Shown here piece by piece: positions 24,377 through 35,772 of a stretch of DNA of 64,000 nt; positions within the stretch are counted from its first letter, which is position 1, and every line of letters starts with the position of its first letter. Under the pieces are notes generated by a model. It had not been told where the DNA came from and did no database searches. It worked only from the letters and a program-made list of their open reading frames with translations. A program made the position numbers and the translations under genes. Origin of the DNA: Mycobacterium sp. MYCO198283 (GTDB lineage Bacteria; Actinomycetota; Actinomycetes; Mycobacteriales; Mycobacteriaceae); NCBI RefSeq assembly GCF_021213805.1, contig NZ_JAJQJI010000004.1, positions 124,001 through 188,000 on the forward strand, written 5' to 3'.

Positions 24377-24689
24377 CCCGCTCGACGCCGAGGATGCCAA
24401 GCTGGTGACGCTGGCGCGCAGCGCGATGGCCCGTGCGGAGGCCGGCAGCGGCGCCGCCGTCCGCGACGGCGACGGCCGGACCTACGCCGCCGCTCCGGTG
24501 ACGCTCACGGCGCTGCGGCTCACTGCGCTGCAGGCGGCGGTCGCGGCGGCGGTGTCGAGCGGGGCGACGGCGCTGGAGGCGGCCGTGCTGGTCGGCGGTG
24601 ACGCCGCCGACGAGGGCGTCGCCGCGGTGCGCGAGCTGGCCCCGCACGCCGCCGTCATCGTCACCGACCGCCGCGGGAACCTGGTGTGA
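24369..24689 (+). CDS. Small cytidine-deaminase-fold protein without zinc ligands (Rv2365c-like)
   Basis: A 106-residue protein between the CBS protein and era, the position of a conserved hypothetical in M. tuberculosis. Helical Ala-rich stretches ([20 protein letters not shown]) and [20 protein letters not shown] resemble the core of short cytidine deaminases, but the CAE/HAE and PCxxC zinc-binding motifs are absent, so deaminase activity is not expected. It overlaps the preceding gene by 8 nt and the following era by 4 nt (GTGA). Function unknown. Confidence 0.75.
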   Translation: MSDPLDAEDAKLVTLARSAMARAEAGSGAAVRDGDGRTYAAAPVTLTALRLTALQAAVAAAVSSGATALEAAVLVGGDAADEGVAAVRELAPHAAVIVTDRRGNLV

Positions 24690-25588
24690 GCGGATTCCGT
24701 TCCGGCTTCGTCTGTTTCGTCGGCCGACCCAACACCGGCAAGTCCACCCTGACCAACGCGCTCGTCGGCGCGAAGGTGGCCATCACGAGCAACCGCCCGC
24801 AGACCACGCGGCACACCATCCGCGGCATCGTCCACCGCGACGACTTCCAGATCGTGCTCGTCGACACCCCGGGTCTGCACCGGCCGCGCACGCTGCTCGG
24901 TCAGCGGCTCAACGACCTGGTGCGCGCCACCTACTCCGAGGTCGACGTCGTCGGGCTGTGCATCCCCGCCGACGAGAAGATCGGGCCGGGGGACCGGTGG
25001 ATCCTCGACCAGCTGGCCGCCGCCGCACCCCGCACCCCGCTCGTCGTCGTCGTCACGAAGATCGACAAGGTCGGCAAGGACCGGGTGGCCCAGCAGTTGC
25101 TGGCCGTCGCCGAGTTCGCCGGCGAGCGGGCCGCGGACATCGTGCCGGTCTCGGCGACCACCGGTGAGCAGGTCGACGTGCTGACCGACCTGCTGGCGGC
25201 GAAGCTGCCGGAGGGGCCGGCGTTCTACCCGGACGGCGAACTCACCGACGAACCCGAGGAAACGCTGATGGCCGAGCTCATCCGCGAGGCCGCGCTCGAA
25301 GGGGTGCGCGACGAGCTGCCGCATTCGCTGGCGGTGGTCATCGACGAGGTCGAGGAACGTGCGGACCGGGACGATCTGATAGACGTCCACGCCATCATCT
25401 ACGTCGAGCGCGACAGCCAGAAGGGCATCGTGATCGGAAAGGGCGGCGCGCGGCTGCGCGAGGTGGGCACGGCGGCCCGGCAGCAGATCGAGACCCTGCT
25501 CGGCACCAAGGTCTACCTGGACCTGCGCGTCAAGGTGGCCAAGAACTGGCAGCGGGACCCCAAACAACTGGGCCGGCTGGGCTTTTAG
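24686..25588 (+). CDS. era: GTPase Era
   Basis: A 300-residue Era GTPase: G1 GRPNTGKST (residues 12-20), G3 DTPG, G4 TKID, then a C-terminal KH domain with GIVIGKGGARLREVG near residue 250. Era binds 16S rRNA near its 3' end and helps 30S assembly, which agrees with ybeY and rsmE in the same neighbourhood. GTG start in GTGA after the deaminase-like gene. Confidence 0.96.
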   Translation: MSGFRSGFVCFVGRPNTGKSTLTNALVGAKVAITSNRPQTTRHTIRGIVHRDDFQIVLVDTPGLHRPRTLLGQRLNDLVRATYSEVDVVGLCIPADEKIGPGDRWILDQLAAAAPRTPLVVVVTKIDKVGKDRVAQQLLAVAEFAGERAADIVPVSATTGEQVDVLTDLLAAKLPEGPAFYPDGELTDEPEETLMAELIREAALEGVRDELPHSLAVVIDEVEERADRDDLIDVHAIIYVERDSQKGIVIGKGGARLREVGTAARQQIETLLGTKVYLDLRVKVAKNWQRDPKQLGRLGF

Positions 25589-25636
25589 GGCGAGTGTCGA
25601 CGCGGCGTTCGCAGCGCGTGGTGGGAGACTGGCTCA

Positions 25637-26470
25637 ATGCGGTTGTACCGGGATCGGGCGGTGGTGCTGCGGCAGCACAAGCTCGGCGAGGCCGACCGGA
25701 TCGTCACCCTGCTCACCCGTAACCACGGTCTGGTGCGGGCGGTCGCGAAGGGGGCGCGGCGCACCCGCAGCAAGTTCGGCGCCCGGCTGGAGCCGTTCGC
25801 CCACATCGACGTGCAACTGCACCCGGGCCGCAACCTCGACATCGTCACCCAGGTGGCTGCCATCGACGCGTTCGCCGCGGACATCGTCAGCGACTACGGC
25901 CGCTACACCAGCGCCTGCGCCATCCTGGAGACCGCCGAGCGGCTGGCCGGGGAGGAACGGGCGCCCGCGCCGGCGCTGCACCAGCTGACCATCGGGGCGC
26001 TGCGCGCGGTGGCCGACGCCACGCGGCCGCGTGAGCTGGTGCTCGACGCCTACCTGCTGCGTGCGATGGGCATCGCGGGGTGGGCGCCGTCGCTGACCGA
26101 GTGCGCCCGCTGCGCCACGCCCGGTCCCCACCGCGCCTTTTCCGTCGCGGCCGGCGGCAGCGTCTGCATGCACTGTCGGCCGTCGGGGTCGACGACACCG
26201 CCGCACGCGGTGCTCGACCTGATGACCGCCCTGCGCGACGGCGACTGGGCGGCCGCCGAGTCCGCGCCCGCGCAGTACCGCAGCACCGCCAGCGGGCTGG
26301 TGGCCGCCCACCTGCAGTGGCATCTGGAGCGCCAGCTACGCACGCTGCCGCTGGTCGAGCGGCCCGATCGCACGGTCGGCGAACAGCGCATCAGGCTGGT
26401 CGGGCAGGATGTGGGCCATGGCTTCGACGCCGGAGGGGAACCGGGTGAACAACTGGTCGCGGGTGGCTGA
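25637..26470 (+). CDS. recO: DNA repair protein RecO
   Basis: A 277-residue RecO. N-terminal OB fold ([37 protein letters not shown]), then the helical domain and a zinc finger with CARC at about residues 156-159 and CMHC at about 177-180. RecO loads RecA at gaps with RecR. ATG start, 48 nt after era. The C-terminus overlaps the start of uppS by 26 nt if the GTG at 26445 is used. The last residues are Gly-rich and probably variable. Confidence 0.94.
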   Translation: MRLYRDRAVVLRQHKLGEADRIVTLLTRNHGLVRAVAKGARRTRSKFGARLEPFAHIDVQLHPGRNLDIVTQVAAIDAFAADIVSDYGRYTSACAILETAERLAGEERAPAPALHQLTIGALRAVADATRPRELVLDAYLLRAMGIAGWAPSLTECARCATPGPHRAFSVAAGGSVCMHCRPSGSTTPPHAVLDLMTALRDGDWAAAESAPAQYRSTASGLVAAHLQWHLERQLRTLPLVERPDRTVGEQRIRLVGQDVGHGFDAGGEPGEQLVAGG

Positions 26471-27347
26471 CCGCAACCGGAAGGCGCCATACCCGCAGTT
26501 GCCGCCGCCGGCCGACGACTACCCGACGTTCCCCGACACGTCGCGTTGGCCCGTCGTCTTCCCGGAGCTGCCGCGGCACACCAACGGCCGGTTCGCGCGG
26601 CCGCCGCAGCACACGTCGAAGGCCGCCGCGCCGCAGATACCCGCCGACCAGGTGCCCCAACACGTCGCCGTGGTGATGGACGGCAACGGCCGGTGGGCCA
26701 CCCAACGCGGGCTGAGCCGCACCGAGGGCCACAAGATGGGTGAGGCGGTGCTCATCGACGTCACCTGCGGGGCAATCGAACTCGGCATCAAGCACCTCTC
26801 GGTGTACGCGTTCTCCACCGAGAACTGGAAGCGCAGCACCGAAGAGGTGCGCTTCCTGATGGGTTTCAACCGCGAGGTGGTGCGGCGCCGGCGCGAGAAC
26901 CTCAACGACATGGGCGTCCGGATGCGCTGGGTCGGTTCCCGGCCGCGGATGTGGCGCAGCGTCATCAAGGAGTTCGACATCGCCGAGCAGATGACCGTCG
27001 GCAACGACGTCATCACCATCAACTACTGCGTGAACTACGGCGGGCGTACCGAAATCGTCGAGGCCGCCCGCGAACTCGCGCAGCAGGCGGCCGACGGAAA
27101 GGTGAACCCGAAGCGGATCACCGAGGCGATGTTCGCCAAGCACCTGCACCGAGCCGACATCCCGGACGTCGACCTGTTCATCCGCACCTCCGGTGAGCAG
27201 CGCGCCAGCAACTTCCTGTTGTGGCAGGCCGCGTACGCCGAGTACGTGTTCCAGGACAAGCTGTGGCCGGACTACGACCGGCGCGACCTGTGGGCGGCGT
27301 GCGAGGAGTACGTCAACCGGAACCGCAGATTCGGTCGAGCCGAATGA
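26445..27347 (+). CDS. uppS: Decaprenyl diphosphate synthase (cis-prenyltransferase)
   Basis: A 300-residue cis-prenyltransferase making the long polyprenyl diphosphate carrier used in peptidoglycan, arabinogalactan and lipoarabinomannan synthesis. Hallmarks: [14 protein letters not shown] with the catalytic Asp, [27 protein letters not shown], and the C-terminal [15 protein letters not shown] and [14 protein letters not shown]. About 80 N-terminal residues rich in Pro precede the core, as in M. tuberculosis. The start was chosen as GTG 26445 because GGAGGGG (26432-26438) lies 6 nt upstream. ATG 26409 and GTG 26463 are alternatives; the last gives the length closest to the M. tuberculosis protein. 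Confidence 0.93.
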   Translation: MNNWSRVADRNRKAPYPQLPPPADDYPTFPDTSRWPVVFPELPRHTNGRFARPPQHTSKAAAPQIPADQVPQHVAVVMDGNGRWATQRGLSRTEGHKMGEAVLIDVTCGAIELGIKHLSVYAFSTENWKRSTEEVRFLMGFNREVVRRRRENLNDMGVRMRWVGSRPRMWRSVIKEFDIAEQMTVGNDVITINYCVNYGGRTEIVEAARELAQQAADGKVNPKRITEAMFAKHLHRADIPDVDLFIRTSGEQRASNFLLWQAAYAEYVFQDKLWPDYDRRDLWAACEEYVNRNRRFGRAE

Positions 27348-27366
27348 TGTGCCTGAGCGGTCGAGC

Positions 27367-27762
27367 ATGACGCTGCAGGAGCGGCTGCTCGCGGTGCTCG
27401 GTGAGGTGCTGCCGGTCACCGAGGAGGCCGACGGCGCCATCACCGTGCGCCACGAGGGCGCGCCGGTGTCGCTGCGGGTGGTGCCGATCGCCGACGACCT
27501 GGAGTTGGTGTCGCTGTCGACGGTGCTGGCGTGGGACATGGCGCTCACGAAAGCGGTGCGCGCCAAGATCGCCGGCTACGCCCGCGACAGCATGCTGGGC
27601 AGCGTGATCCTGCTGGAGAAGAAGTCGCAGGCGGATGTGTTGTTGCGGTACAACTTTCCCGGCAGCGGACTGTCCGACGATGCGTTGCGGACGCTGATCC
27701 TGATGGTGCTGGGGATCGGCGCGGACATCCGTCGCGAGCTCATGCCCGCCAAGAGTCCCTAG
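27367..27762 (+). CDS. YbjN-like conserved hypothetical protein (Rv2360c-like)
   Basis: A 131-residue acidic protein 19 nt after uppS. It has the overall pattern of small YbjN/type III chaperone-fold proteins (paired hydrophobic strands such as APVSLRVVPIADDLELVSL followed by a helix) and no catalytic motif. Position matches a conserved hypothetical of M. tuberculosis between uppS and zur. It ends with a 4-nt tail-to-tail overlap with zur. Function unknown. Confidence 0.75.
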   Translation: MTLQERLLAVLGEVLPVTEEADGAITVRHEGAPVSLRVVPIADDLELVSLSTVLAWDMALTKAVRAKIAGYARDSMLGSVILLEKKSQADVLLRYNFPGSGLSDDALRTLILMVLGIGADIRRELMPAKSP

Positions 27763-28157
27763 CGCGTCGCGGCGCAGTCCCCGCAGGTGCCGAAGATCTC
27801 GATGGTGTGGGTGACCTCGGAGTAGCCGTGCGCGTGGGCCACCGACTCCGCCCAGGATTCGACCGCCCGGCCCTGGACTTCGACGGTGGATCCGCAGGCG
27901 CGGCACACCAGGTGGTGGTGGTGCTGCGCCGAGCTGCACCGGCGGTACATCGCCTCGCCGCTGTCGGTGCGCAGCGTGTCGACGTGACCGGCGGCCGACA
28001 TCGCCTGCAGCGTGCGATAGACGGTGGTCAGCCCGATCTCGTCGCCGCGGCGACGCAGCTCGTCGTGCAGCTCCTGGGCCGACCGGAACCCTTCGACGGT
28101 CTCCAGCAGCGCCGTGATGGCGGCGCGCTGCCGCGTCGCCCGCACTCCGGTGGTCAT
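27759..28157 (-). CDS. zur: Zur/FurB zinc-responsive repressor
   Basis: A 132-residue Fur-family regulator. Winged helix in the first half ([37 protein letters not shown]), then the metal-binding HHHHLVCRACGSTVEVQG and a second CxxC near the end (FGTCGDCAATR), forming the structural Cys4 zinc site typical of Zur. It represses zinc uptake and alternative ribosomal protein genes when zinc is sufficient. It overlaps smtB by 4 nt, the conserved smtB-zur operon of mycobacteria, in which SmtB relieves repression at high zinc. Confidence 0.93.
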   Translation of the reverse strand: MTTGVRATRQRAAITALLETVEGFRSAQELHDELRRRGDEIGLTTVYRTLQAMSAAGHVDTLRTDSGEAMYRRCSSAQHHHHLVCRACGSTVEVQGRAVESWAESVAHAHGYSEVTHTIEIFGTCGDCAATR

Positions 28158-28531
28158 CGGTCGCCCGTTGCGGAGTCCTCGGCGGCATGGCTGACCGCGG
28201 CCTCGACGATGTGCAGCAGGTGGGAGTCGACGAGCCGGTAGGTCACCTCCCGGCCGGAGCGTTCGCCGGCCACCACACCGGCCTGCTTGAGGATCCGCAG
28301 ATGTTGGCTGACCAGCGGTTGGGGCACGCCGAGCGCGTCGACGAGCTCGTGCACGCAGCGGCTCGCATCGCGCAGCTGCAGCACGATGGCGATGCGCACC
28401 GGCGCGGCGAGGGCCCGCAGGATCTCACCGGCGTCGTCGAGCACGTCGCGCGGCGGCAGCGCGGCGTCGCCGTGGTGCTCTGCCCCGGTGCCGATGGTGA
28501 AAACGGTTTTCATCTCCTGCCACCATCGCAT
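28154..28531 (-). CDS. smtB: SmtB/ArsR-family metal-sensing repressor
   Basis: A 125-residue ArsR/SmtB regulator upstream of zur. Helix-turn-helix stretch [20 protein letters not shown], wing [20 protein letters not shown]; the Asp/His residues of [18 protein letters not shown] are the candidate alpha-5 metal site. In mycobacteria SmtB senses zinc and represses its own operon with zur. Start uncertain: ATG 28531 is used, but ATG 28513 (MKTVFTIG) is possible, and neither has a well-spaced ribosome-binding site. A palindrome that could be its operator overlaps the upstream ATG. Confidence 0.9.
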   Translation of the reverse strand: MRWWQEMKTVFTIGTGAEHHGDAALPPRDVLDDAGEILRALAAPVRIAIVLQLRDASRCVHELVDALGVPQPLVSQHLRILKQAGVVAGERSGREVTYRLVDSHLLHIVEAAVSHAAEDSATGDR

Positions 28532-28546
28532 GCACGATGACGCATG
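28529..28546. promoter_or_regulatory. Candidate SmtB operator in smtB-glyS divergent region
   Basis: Imperfect palindrome CATGCACGATGACGCATG (arms CATGC and GCATG) between smtB and glyS. ArsR/SmtB operators are typically such imperfect inverted repeats at the promoter. Placement is the main support; the sequence is not a known consensus. Confidence 0.35.
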
Positions 28547-28571
28547 TCAAAGGCGGCTAGGCTGTCCCTCC

Positions 28572-29978
<1,407 letters not shown>

Positions 29979-29980
29979 GG

Positions 29981-32014
29981 TCAGAACCGGCCGCTGCGGC
30001 CACCGTGGCCGCCGTAGCTGCGTCCGGAGGAGCGCGACGCGCCGCCGAACGACGTCGAGCGGCCGAGCCCGCGGCCGCCGCCGAAGCTGCCGCCCCAGCC
30101 GCTGCCGCCGCTGAACCCGCCACGTAGCACGCTGCCGATGACGATGCCACCCAGCATCGCCCCGAGATCGCCTGAGCCGCCGCCGGATCCGCCGCCGTAG
30201 TCGCCGCCGGTGAAGCTCTGCTGCGCCGCGCGGACGTCATCGTTGGCCAGCGTCTGCGCTTGAGCCGCGAGGGTGGCCGCACCGTTGGCGTGCGCGAGGG
30301 CCTCCGCGATGTTGCTGTCGCGTTTGGCCGTCGCGGCCTCGAGCTGCCGGACGGCTTCGGCTAGCCGGGTGCGGGCCTCGGGGCCGATGGTGCCGCGCCG
30401 GGTGTCGATGTAGTCGGCCACCGCCTTGGTGCGCGCCTGCGCGGCGAACAGGGCCTGCTCGAACGTCCGGGTCAGTCGCTCGGTGGCCTCGCGCTGCTGC
30501 GCCGCCTCCGCGAGCAGCCGGTCGAGCTCGGCGTCCGCAGCGCTGAGCCGGTGGAACGCGCCGAGTGGATCGTCCTGACCGCGCGTGCGGGCGTGCTCGA
30601 CGGCCGCCGCGGCCTGGTCGCGGGCCCGCGCCAGCGTCTCGGCGTGCGGGGTCTGCGGTTGGCGCAACTGTTCGCTCGCCGCATCGATGCCGGCCTGCAG
30701 GTCGGCGATGGCGGCGGCGAGACCGGTCACGGCGCGGTTGATGTCACGCGCCGCGGTGTCGACCGCGTCGAGCAGCGTGTCTGCCTGTGCCAGAGCCGAT
30801 TCCGCGGCGCGAAGCGCGTCGATCAATCCGGTCTGGTCACCGGCGGGCCGGGCGACCAGACCGCGGGCGGTGCTGATCTGCTGATCGGCGAACGCCAGCC
30901 GTTGCCGCGCCTCGTCGACGTTGTCCGCCACCGATGCCAGCGCCGACTCGCTGAATTGCCCTCGCAGGTCGGCCAGCGTCGACTCCGCGGGCGCCAGCCG
31001 GGCCGTGAGGGCGACGACCTGCTGCGTCAGCGCGTCGAGCCGGCTCGGCGCGTCGATCAGCAGGTTGCGCAGCGCCTCGAAGGCGTCACTTTGCCGGTCG
31101 AGTTCGCGGTCGGCCCGCGCCGCCGCGACGATCACCTGTAGCAGCATGTCCCGGCGCTGCTGCGGTGACTCCGGGGCCTCGTCGTCGAGCAGCTGCCGCG
31201 CCGAGAACGCCTGCGCCAGCGCGGTGCGCGCGGCCGAGACCGCGGCCCGGAACGGCTCGGTCTCGCTGGCGCCGAATTCGCCCTCGGCCAGCGCCAGCTC
31301 CTCCTCGCTGGTGCGCACGGCGTTGTCGACGTCGACGACGATCGCCTTGGACAGGTCGTCGAGCGCGTCGGTCGAAAACGGCGCCAGCGCAGCGGGATCG
31401 GTGGCATCGACGCGCTGGGCCGCGGCCACCTCCGCCTTTCGGCGCGCGCGCCGCCGGCGCCTCGCCACCACGGTGAGCAAGACGACGAACACCGCGAGGA
31501 CCGCGAGGATGACGAGCACCGCCGGCCACGGCACGCCGGAACCCGAACTCTCGGAGTCGGTCTGGAGTCCGGTGGCGGCGGCCACCGCGGCGCCCGCCCA
31601 GTCCCGGGTCCGCAGCCGCGGCTCGACGCCGTCGACGAGGATGTCGTCGATCCGGGAATCGGAGGCCACCGATCGGGGCACCCGGAACACGAATTCCCCC
31701 TGCGCCACGGCGACCGCGAGTAGTGCGTCACGGTCGCCGAAGTTGGACAACGACAGGGTGCGGTCGCCCCAGGAGTCGGCGTTGCGGTCGTCGAAGTCGT
31801 CGACGTACACCACCCACAGCCGCACCCGGCGAGTGTCGTAGAGGCCGTCGACCGCCTGCTGCACCCGGTCGCGGTCCGCGGGCGTGAGCGCACCGGCCGG
31901 ATCGGTGACCGGCTCGGGTACCCGCATCGGGGGCTCGGCCGCCACCACCGGTGCCAGTGCGATCAGTGCGCTGAGCAGCGCGAGCAGCACGGACACTCCA
32001 CGGGCGGTGCGCAT
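29981..32014 (-). CDS. TPM-domain membrane-anchored protein with coiled coils and Gly/Ser tail (Rv2345-like)
   Basis: A 677-residue envelope protein. Signal peptide at the N-terminus (MRTARGVSVLLALLSALIAL), TPM/Psb32 domain about 30-150 (VTDPAGALTPADRDRVQQAV, VRLWVVYVDDFD), one transmembrane helix near 170-195 (AVLVILAVLAVFVVLLTVV) followed by an Arg-rich stop, then a long helical region of about 400 residues rich in Ala, Gln and Arg, probably coiled coil. The last 70 residues are Gly/Ser-rich (GGFSGGSGWGGSFGGG) and end basic. Start taken at ATG 32014, where the signal peptide begins; the frame continues 14 codons upstream. TPM proteins act in membrane-protein turnover in other bacteria; the role here is unknown. 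Confidence 0.88.
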   Translation of the reverse strand: MRTARGVSVLLALLSALIALAPVVAAEPPMRVPEPVTDPAGALTPADRDRVQQAVDGLYDTRRVRLWVVYVDDFDDRNADSWGDRTLSLSNFGDRDALLAVAVAQGEFVFRVPRSVASDSRIDDILVDGVEPRLRTRDWAGAAVAAATGLQTDSESSGSGVPWPAVLVILAVLAVFVVLLTVVARRRRRARRKAEVAAAQRVDATDPAALAPFSTDALDDLSKAIVVDVDNAVRTSEEELALAEGEFGASETEPFRAAVSAARTALAQAFSARQLLDDEAPESPQQRRDMLLQVIVAAARADRELDRQSDAFEALRNLLIDAPSRLDALTQQVVALTARLAPAESTLADLRGQFSESALASVADNVDEARQRLAFADQQISTARGLVARPAGDQTGLIDALRAAESALAQADTLLDAVDTAARDINRAVTGLAAAIADLQAGIDAASEQLRQPQTPHAETLARARDQAAAAVEHARTRGQDDPLGAFHRLSAADAELDRLLAEAAQQREATERLTRTFEQALFAAQARTKAVADYIDTRRGTIGPEARTRLAEAVRQLEAATAKRDSNIAEALAHANGAATLAAQAQTLANDDVRAAQQSFTGGDYGGGSGGGSGDLGAMLGGIVIGSVLRGGFSGGSGWGGSFGGGRGLGRSTSFGGASRSSGRSYGGHGGRSGRF

Positions 32015-32076
32015 GACCGACAATGTAGTGCTCCGCTGCGGGGCGGCCGCCGCCACAGCTGGCAGACTGTGCAGCG

Positions 32077-33318
32077 GTGGCCACGAACCGATACGACGAC
32101 GCCGACCGCGAGCGTGTGGTGCGCGAATCGCCGAAGGTCGCCGCTTTGCCCGGCGCCGACACCGAACACCGCACCGACTTCGCGCGGGACCGGGCGCGGG
32201 TGCTGCACAGCGCGGCGTTCCGCCGGCTCGCCGACAAGACGCAGGTCGTCGGGCCCCGCGAGAGCGACACGCCCCGCACCCGCCTCACGCACTCGCTGGA
32301 GGTGGCGCAGATCGGCCGCGGGATGGCCGTCGGGCTGGGCTGCGATCCGGACCTCGTCGACCTCGCCGGCCTGGCGCACGACATCGGCCATCCGCCCTAC
32401 GGTCACAACGGCGAACGCGCGCTCGACGAAATCGCGTCGCACTGCGGCGGTTTCGAGGGCAACGCGCAGAACTTCCGCATCCTGACCCGGCTCGAACCGA
32501 AGGTGCTCGACGCCGAGGGGCGCAGCGCGGGCCTCAACCTCACCCGCGCGGCACTGAACGCCGTCACCAAGTACCCATGGCGCCGGGAGTCGGGCCGGCC
32601 GAAGTTCGGCTTCTACGACGACGACCGCGAGATCGCCGACTGGGTGCGCGGCAGCGCCGGCGAGCGGCCGTGCCTGGAGGCGCAGGTGATGGACTGGGCC
32701 GACGACGTCGCCTACTCGGTGCACGACGTGGAGGACGGCGTCGTGTCGGGCCGCATCGACCTGCGGGTGCTCGCCGACTCCGATGCCGCCGACGAGCTCG
32801 CGCGCCTCGGCGAGAGCGCGTTCGGCGGCGTGCCGGCCGACGACCTACGGGAGGCGGCGTCGCGGCTCTCGGGGCTGCCGGTGGTCGCCGCCGTCGGCAA
32901 GTACGACGCCACGCTGAGCGCCTCGGTCGCCCTCAAGCGACTGACGAGCGAGCTGGTGGGACGGTTCGCGTCGGCCGCCATCGCCGCCACGCGCGAGGCG
33001 TCGGGGACCGCGCCCCTGCGCCGGTTCGACACCGACCTGGCGGTGCCCAACGCCGTGCGCGCGGAGGTGGCGGTGCTCAAGATCTTGGCGCTGCAATACA
33101 TCATGAGCGACCCGAGACACCTACAGCTCCAGTCCGAACAGCGCGAACGGGTGCAGCGCATCGCGCAGTGGTTGCTCGCCGGCGCACCCGCCACGCTCGA
33201 CCCGCTGTTCGTGCCGGCGTTCAACGACGCGCCCGACGACGGCGCTCGGCTGCGGGTGGTGATCGACCAGATCGCGTCGCTGACGGAGACCCGGCTGGAA
33301 CGCATCGAAGGCCCATAG
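32077..33318 (+). CDS. dgt: dGTP triphosphohydrolase-like HD protein
   Basis: A 413-residue Dgt-family protein. HD-domain metal ligands are seen as H in [12 protein letters not shown] in [15 protein letters not shown] and the later D in [12 protein letters not shown]. It hydrolyses dNTPs (dGTP in the founding member) to the nucleoside and triphosphate, limiting dNTP pools. GTG start, 62 nt from the divergent TPM gene. Followed 39 nt later by dnaG, the conserved mycobacterial order. Confidence 0.93.
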   Translation: MATNRYDDADRERVVRESPKVAALPGADTEHRTDFARDRARVLHSAAFRRLADKTQVVGPRESDTPRTRLTHSLEVAQIGRGMAVGLGCDPDLVDLAGLAHDIGHPPYGHNGERALDEIASHCGGFEGNAQNFRILTRLEPKVLDAEGRSAGLNLTRAALNAVTKYPWRRESGRPKFGFYDDDREIADWVRGSAGERPCLEAQVMDWADDVAYSVHDVEDGVVSGRIDLRVLADSDAADELARLGESAFGGVPADDLREAASRLSGLPVVAAVGKYDATLSASVALKRLTSELVGRFASAAIAATREASGTAPLRRFDTDLAVPNAVRAEVAVLKILALQYIMSDPRHLQLQSEQRERVQRIAQWLLAGAPATLDPLFVPAFNDAPDDGARLRVVIDQIASLTETRLERIEGP

Positions 33319-33357
33319 CCGGCGTGGCGGACAGCCGCTGCCGCCTAAACTGGCCCG

Positions 33358-35259
33358 GTGGCCGCCCGCATAGCAGATCGCGACATCGCGGCCATCCGTG
33401 AACGTGTCCGCATCGAGGACGTCGTCGGCGATTACGTGCAGCTGCGACGCGCCGGCGCCGATTCGCTCAAGGGGCTCTGCCCGTTCCACGACGAGAAGTC
33501 CCCGTCGTTCCACGTGCGGCCCAACCACGGCCACTTCCACTGCTTCGGCTGCGGCGAGGGCGGCGACGTGTATGCCTTCGTGCAGAAGATCGAGCACACG
33601 GGGTTCGTCGAGGCCGTCGAGATGCTGGCGGACCGGATCGGCTACACCATCACCTACTCCGGCGGCGGTGCCGCCGTGCAGCGCGACCGCGGCGGGCGCA
33701 GCCGGCTGGTCGCCGCTAACGCCGCGGCGCAGGAGTTCTACGCCGCGGCGCTGCAGTCCGAGGAGGCTGCCCCGGCGCGCCAGTACCTGATCGACCGGAA
33801 CTTCGACGCCGCCGCCGCCCAGCGCTTCGGCTGCGGCTACGCGCCGGGCGGCTGGGACGTCCTGACCAAACACCTGCTGCGCAAGGGCTTCGAGTTCCCG
33901 GAGCTGGAAGCGGCGGGGCTCTCCCGGGAGGGCCGGCGCGGTCCGATCGACCGGTTCCAGCGGCGGCTGCTGTGGCCCATCCGCGCCAGCAGCGGCGAGG
34001 TGATCGGCTTCGGCGCCCGGCGCATCTTCGACGACGACCACATCACCGCCAAGTACGTCAACACCCCCGAGACGGTGCTGTACAAGAAGTCGTCGGTGTT
34101 GTTCGGCCTCGACCTGGCCAAGCGTGACATCGCCAAGGGACACCAGGCGGTGGTCGTCGAGGGCTACACCGACGTGATGGCGATGCACCTCGCGGGTGTC
34201 ACGACGGCCGTCGCCGCGTGCGGCACGGCGTTCGGCGAGGAGCACCTCGCGATGCTGCGCCGGCTCATGATGGACGACAGCTTCTTCCGCGGCGAGCTGA
34301 TCTACGTCTTCGACGGCGACGCCGCGGGCCGGGCCGCCGCGGTGAAGGCGCTCGAGGGGGATCAGCAGCTCGCCGGCCAGTCCTACGTCGCCGTCGCCTC
34401 GGACGACAACTTGGCTGGGATGGACCCGTGCGACATCCGGCTTCACTTCGGCGACGGCGCGCTGCGGGACCTGGTGGCGCGCCGGACCCCGCTGTTCGAG
34501 TTCGCGATCCGCACCGCCCTGGCCGAGATGGACTTGGAGACCGCCGAGGGCCGGGTCGCCGCCCTGCGTCGCTGCGTGCCGATGGTGGCGCGCATCAAGG
34601 ACTCGACACTGCGCGACGAGTACGCCCGGCAGTTGGCCGGCTGGGTGGGCTGGGACGACGTCGCGCAGGTGATCGGCCGGGTCCGGGAGCAGGCCGGTGC
34701 GCCCGCGCCGGGCCGGCCGCAGCGCCGCCGCCCGGCCGCTGCCGCGCCGACGCCGCGACCCGACCCGACGGACCCCACGCTGTGGCCGCAGCGCGAGGCG
34801 CTCAAATCGGCGCTGCAGTATCCGACGCTCGCCGGGCCGGTGTTCGACGCGCTGCCGGTGCAGAGTTTCACCCATCCGGGGTACGGCGCCGTGCGCGCGG
34901 CGATCGCCGCTGCCGGGGGCACCGCCGCCGGGGTGTCGGGCGCCGAGTGGATCGAGGCCGTGCGGGGCCAGGCGCCGTCACCGGCGGCCGCGACGCTGAT
35001 CAACGAGCTGGGCGTGGAGGCCATCCGCGTCGACGACGACGAGCGGCTACCGCGCTACATCTCCGGCGTGCTCGCGCGGCTGCAGGAGGTGTGGGTCGGC
35101 CGGCAGATCGCCGAGGTCAAGTCCAAGCTGCAGCGGATGTCGCCCATCGAGCAGGGCGACGAATACCACGCCCTGTTCGGCGACCTGGTGGCGATGGAGG
35201 CCTACCGGCGCAGCCTGCTCGAGCAGGCCACCGGCGACGGTCACGACCTGACGGCCTGA
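33358..35259 (+). CDS. dnaG: DNA primase DnaG
   Basis: A 633-residue primase. CHC2 zinc-binding domain at residues 41-67 (CPFHDEKSPSFHV, HFHCFGCGEGGD), catalytic core with Toprim signature (VVVEGYTDVMAMH, YVFDGDAAGRAAAVKAL) and a C-terminal helicase-binding domain after a Pro/Arg-rich linker (about 450-475). It lays the RNA primers at the replication fork. GTG start. Length agrees with mycobacterial DnaG. Nothing unusual seen. Confidence 0.96.
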   Translation: MAARIADRDIAAIRERVRIEDVVGDYVQLRRAGADSLKGLCPFHDEKSPSFHVRPNHGHFHCFGCGEGGDVYAFVQKIEHTGFVEAVEMLADRIGYTITYSGGGAAVQRDRGGRSRLVAANAAAQEFYAAALQSEEAAPARQYLIDRNFDAAAAQRFGCGYAPGGWDVLTKHLLRKGFEFPELEAAGLSREGRRGPIDRFQRRLLWPIRASSGEVIGFGARRIFDDDHITAKYVNTPETVLYKKSSVLFGLDLAKRDIAKGHQAVVVEGYTDVMAMHLAGVTTAVAACGTAFGEEHLAMLRRLMMDDSFFRGELIYVFDGDAAGRAAAVKALEGDQQLAGQSYVAVASDDNLAGMDPCDIRLHFGDGALRDLVARRTPLFEFAIRTALAEMDLETAEGRVAALRRCVPMVARIKDSTLRDEYARQLAGWVGWDDVAQVIGRVREQAGAPAPGRPQRRRPAAAAPTPRPDPTDPTLWPQREALKSALQYPTLAGPVFDALPVQSFTHPGYGAVRAAIAAAGGTAAGVSGAEWIEAVRGQAPSPAAATLINELGVEAIRVDDDERLPRYISGVLARLQEVWVGRQIAEVKSKLQRMSPIEQGDEYHALFGDLVAMEAYRRSLLEQATGDGHDLTA

Positions 35260-35260
35260 C

Positions 35261-35512
35261 CTACCGGCGGGCGCTGCCGTTGCGCTCGGGGGTCAGCACG
35301 GTGGTGCCGTCGACGACGTCGGTCAGCTCGACGAGCGCCGGGTCCGGCGACACCCGGTCGGCGACCTTGCGGCGGCCGGCGTCGATCACCGACTTGGCGA
35401 CCGGGCTGCTGGTGACGGCCCGATACGTGCCGGCGATCTGGTCGTAGCGGCGACGGCCGGCTTTCGACCCCAACACGTAACCGACTGCCAGGACGGCGAC
35501 ATAACCGAACAA
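35261..35512 (-). CDS. Small membrane-anchored YtxH-like protein (Rv2342-like)
   Basis: An 83-residue protein with one N-terminal hydrophobic segment (GYVAVLAVGYVLGSKAG) followed by a basic helix (RRRYDQIAGTYRAV), the pattern of YtxH-like proteins. It matches the small conserved gene between dnaG and tRNA-Asn in M. tuberculosis. A TTG at 35512 is preferred as start because GGAGGG lies 8 nt before it; ATG 35548 would add 12 residues (95 in total) but has no well-spaced ribosome-binding site. Ends 1 nt from the dnaG stop. Function unknown. Confidence 0.72.
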   Translation of the reverse strand: MFGYVAVLAVGYVLGSKAGRRRYDQIAGTYRAVTSSPVAKSVIDAGRRKVADRVSPDPALVELTDVVDGTTVLTPERNGSARR

Positions 35513-35649
35513 TTGAAAATCCCTCCGCGCGACGAACCTGCCGTCCATCCTGCCTGACGAACGGTCGGTCGGCCGCTTTGGCGTCGCGCCCGCCTCGTGC
35601 GCTAGAGTCGGTCCTCGGCCCACGGCGCAACCGATCGTGGCCGCGACGG

Positions 35650-35722
<73 letters not shown>

Positions 35723-35772
35723 CGGCAAACCATCGCAGTCTCCGGGCGCGCCGCCGCGGTTAGGCTTCGGGC

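Noticed and set aside
27759..28157. Iron-type Fur for the zur gene
   Set aside because: The second CxxC (CGDC) near the C-terminus and the operon with smtB fit Zur; mycobacterial FurA is linked to katG.
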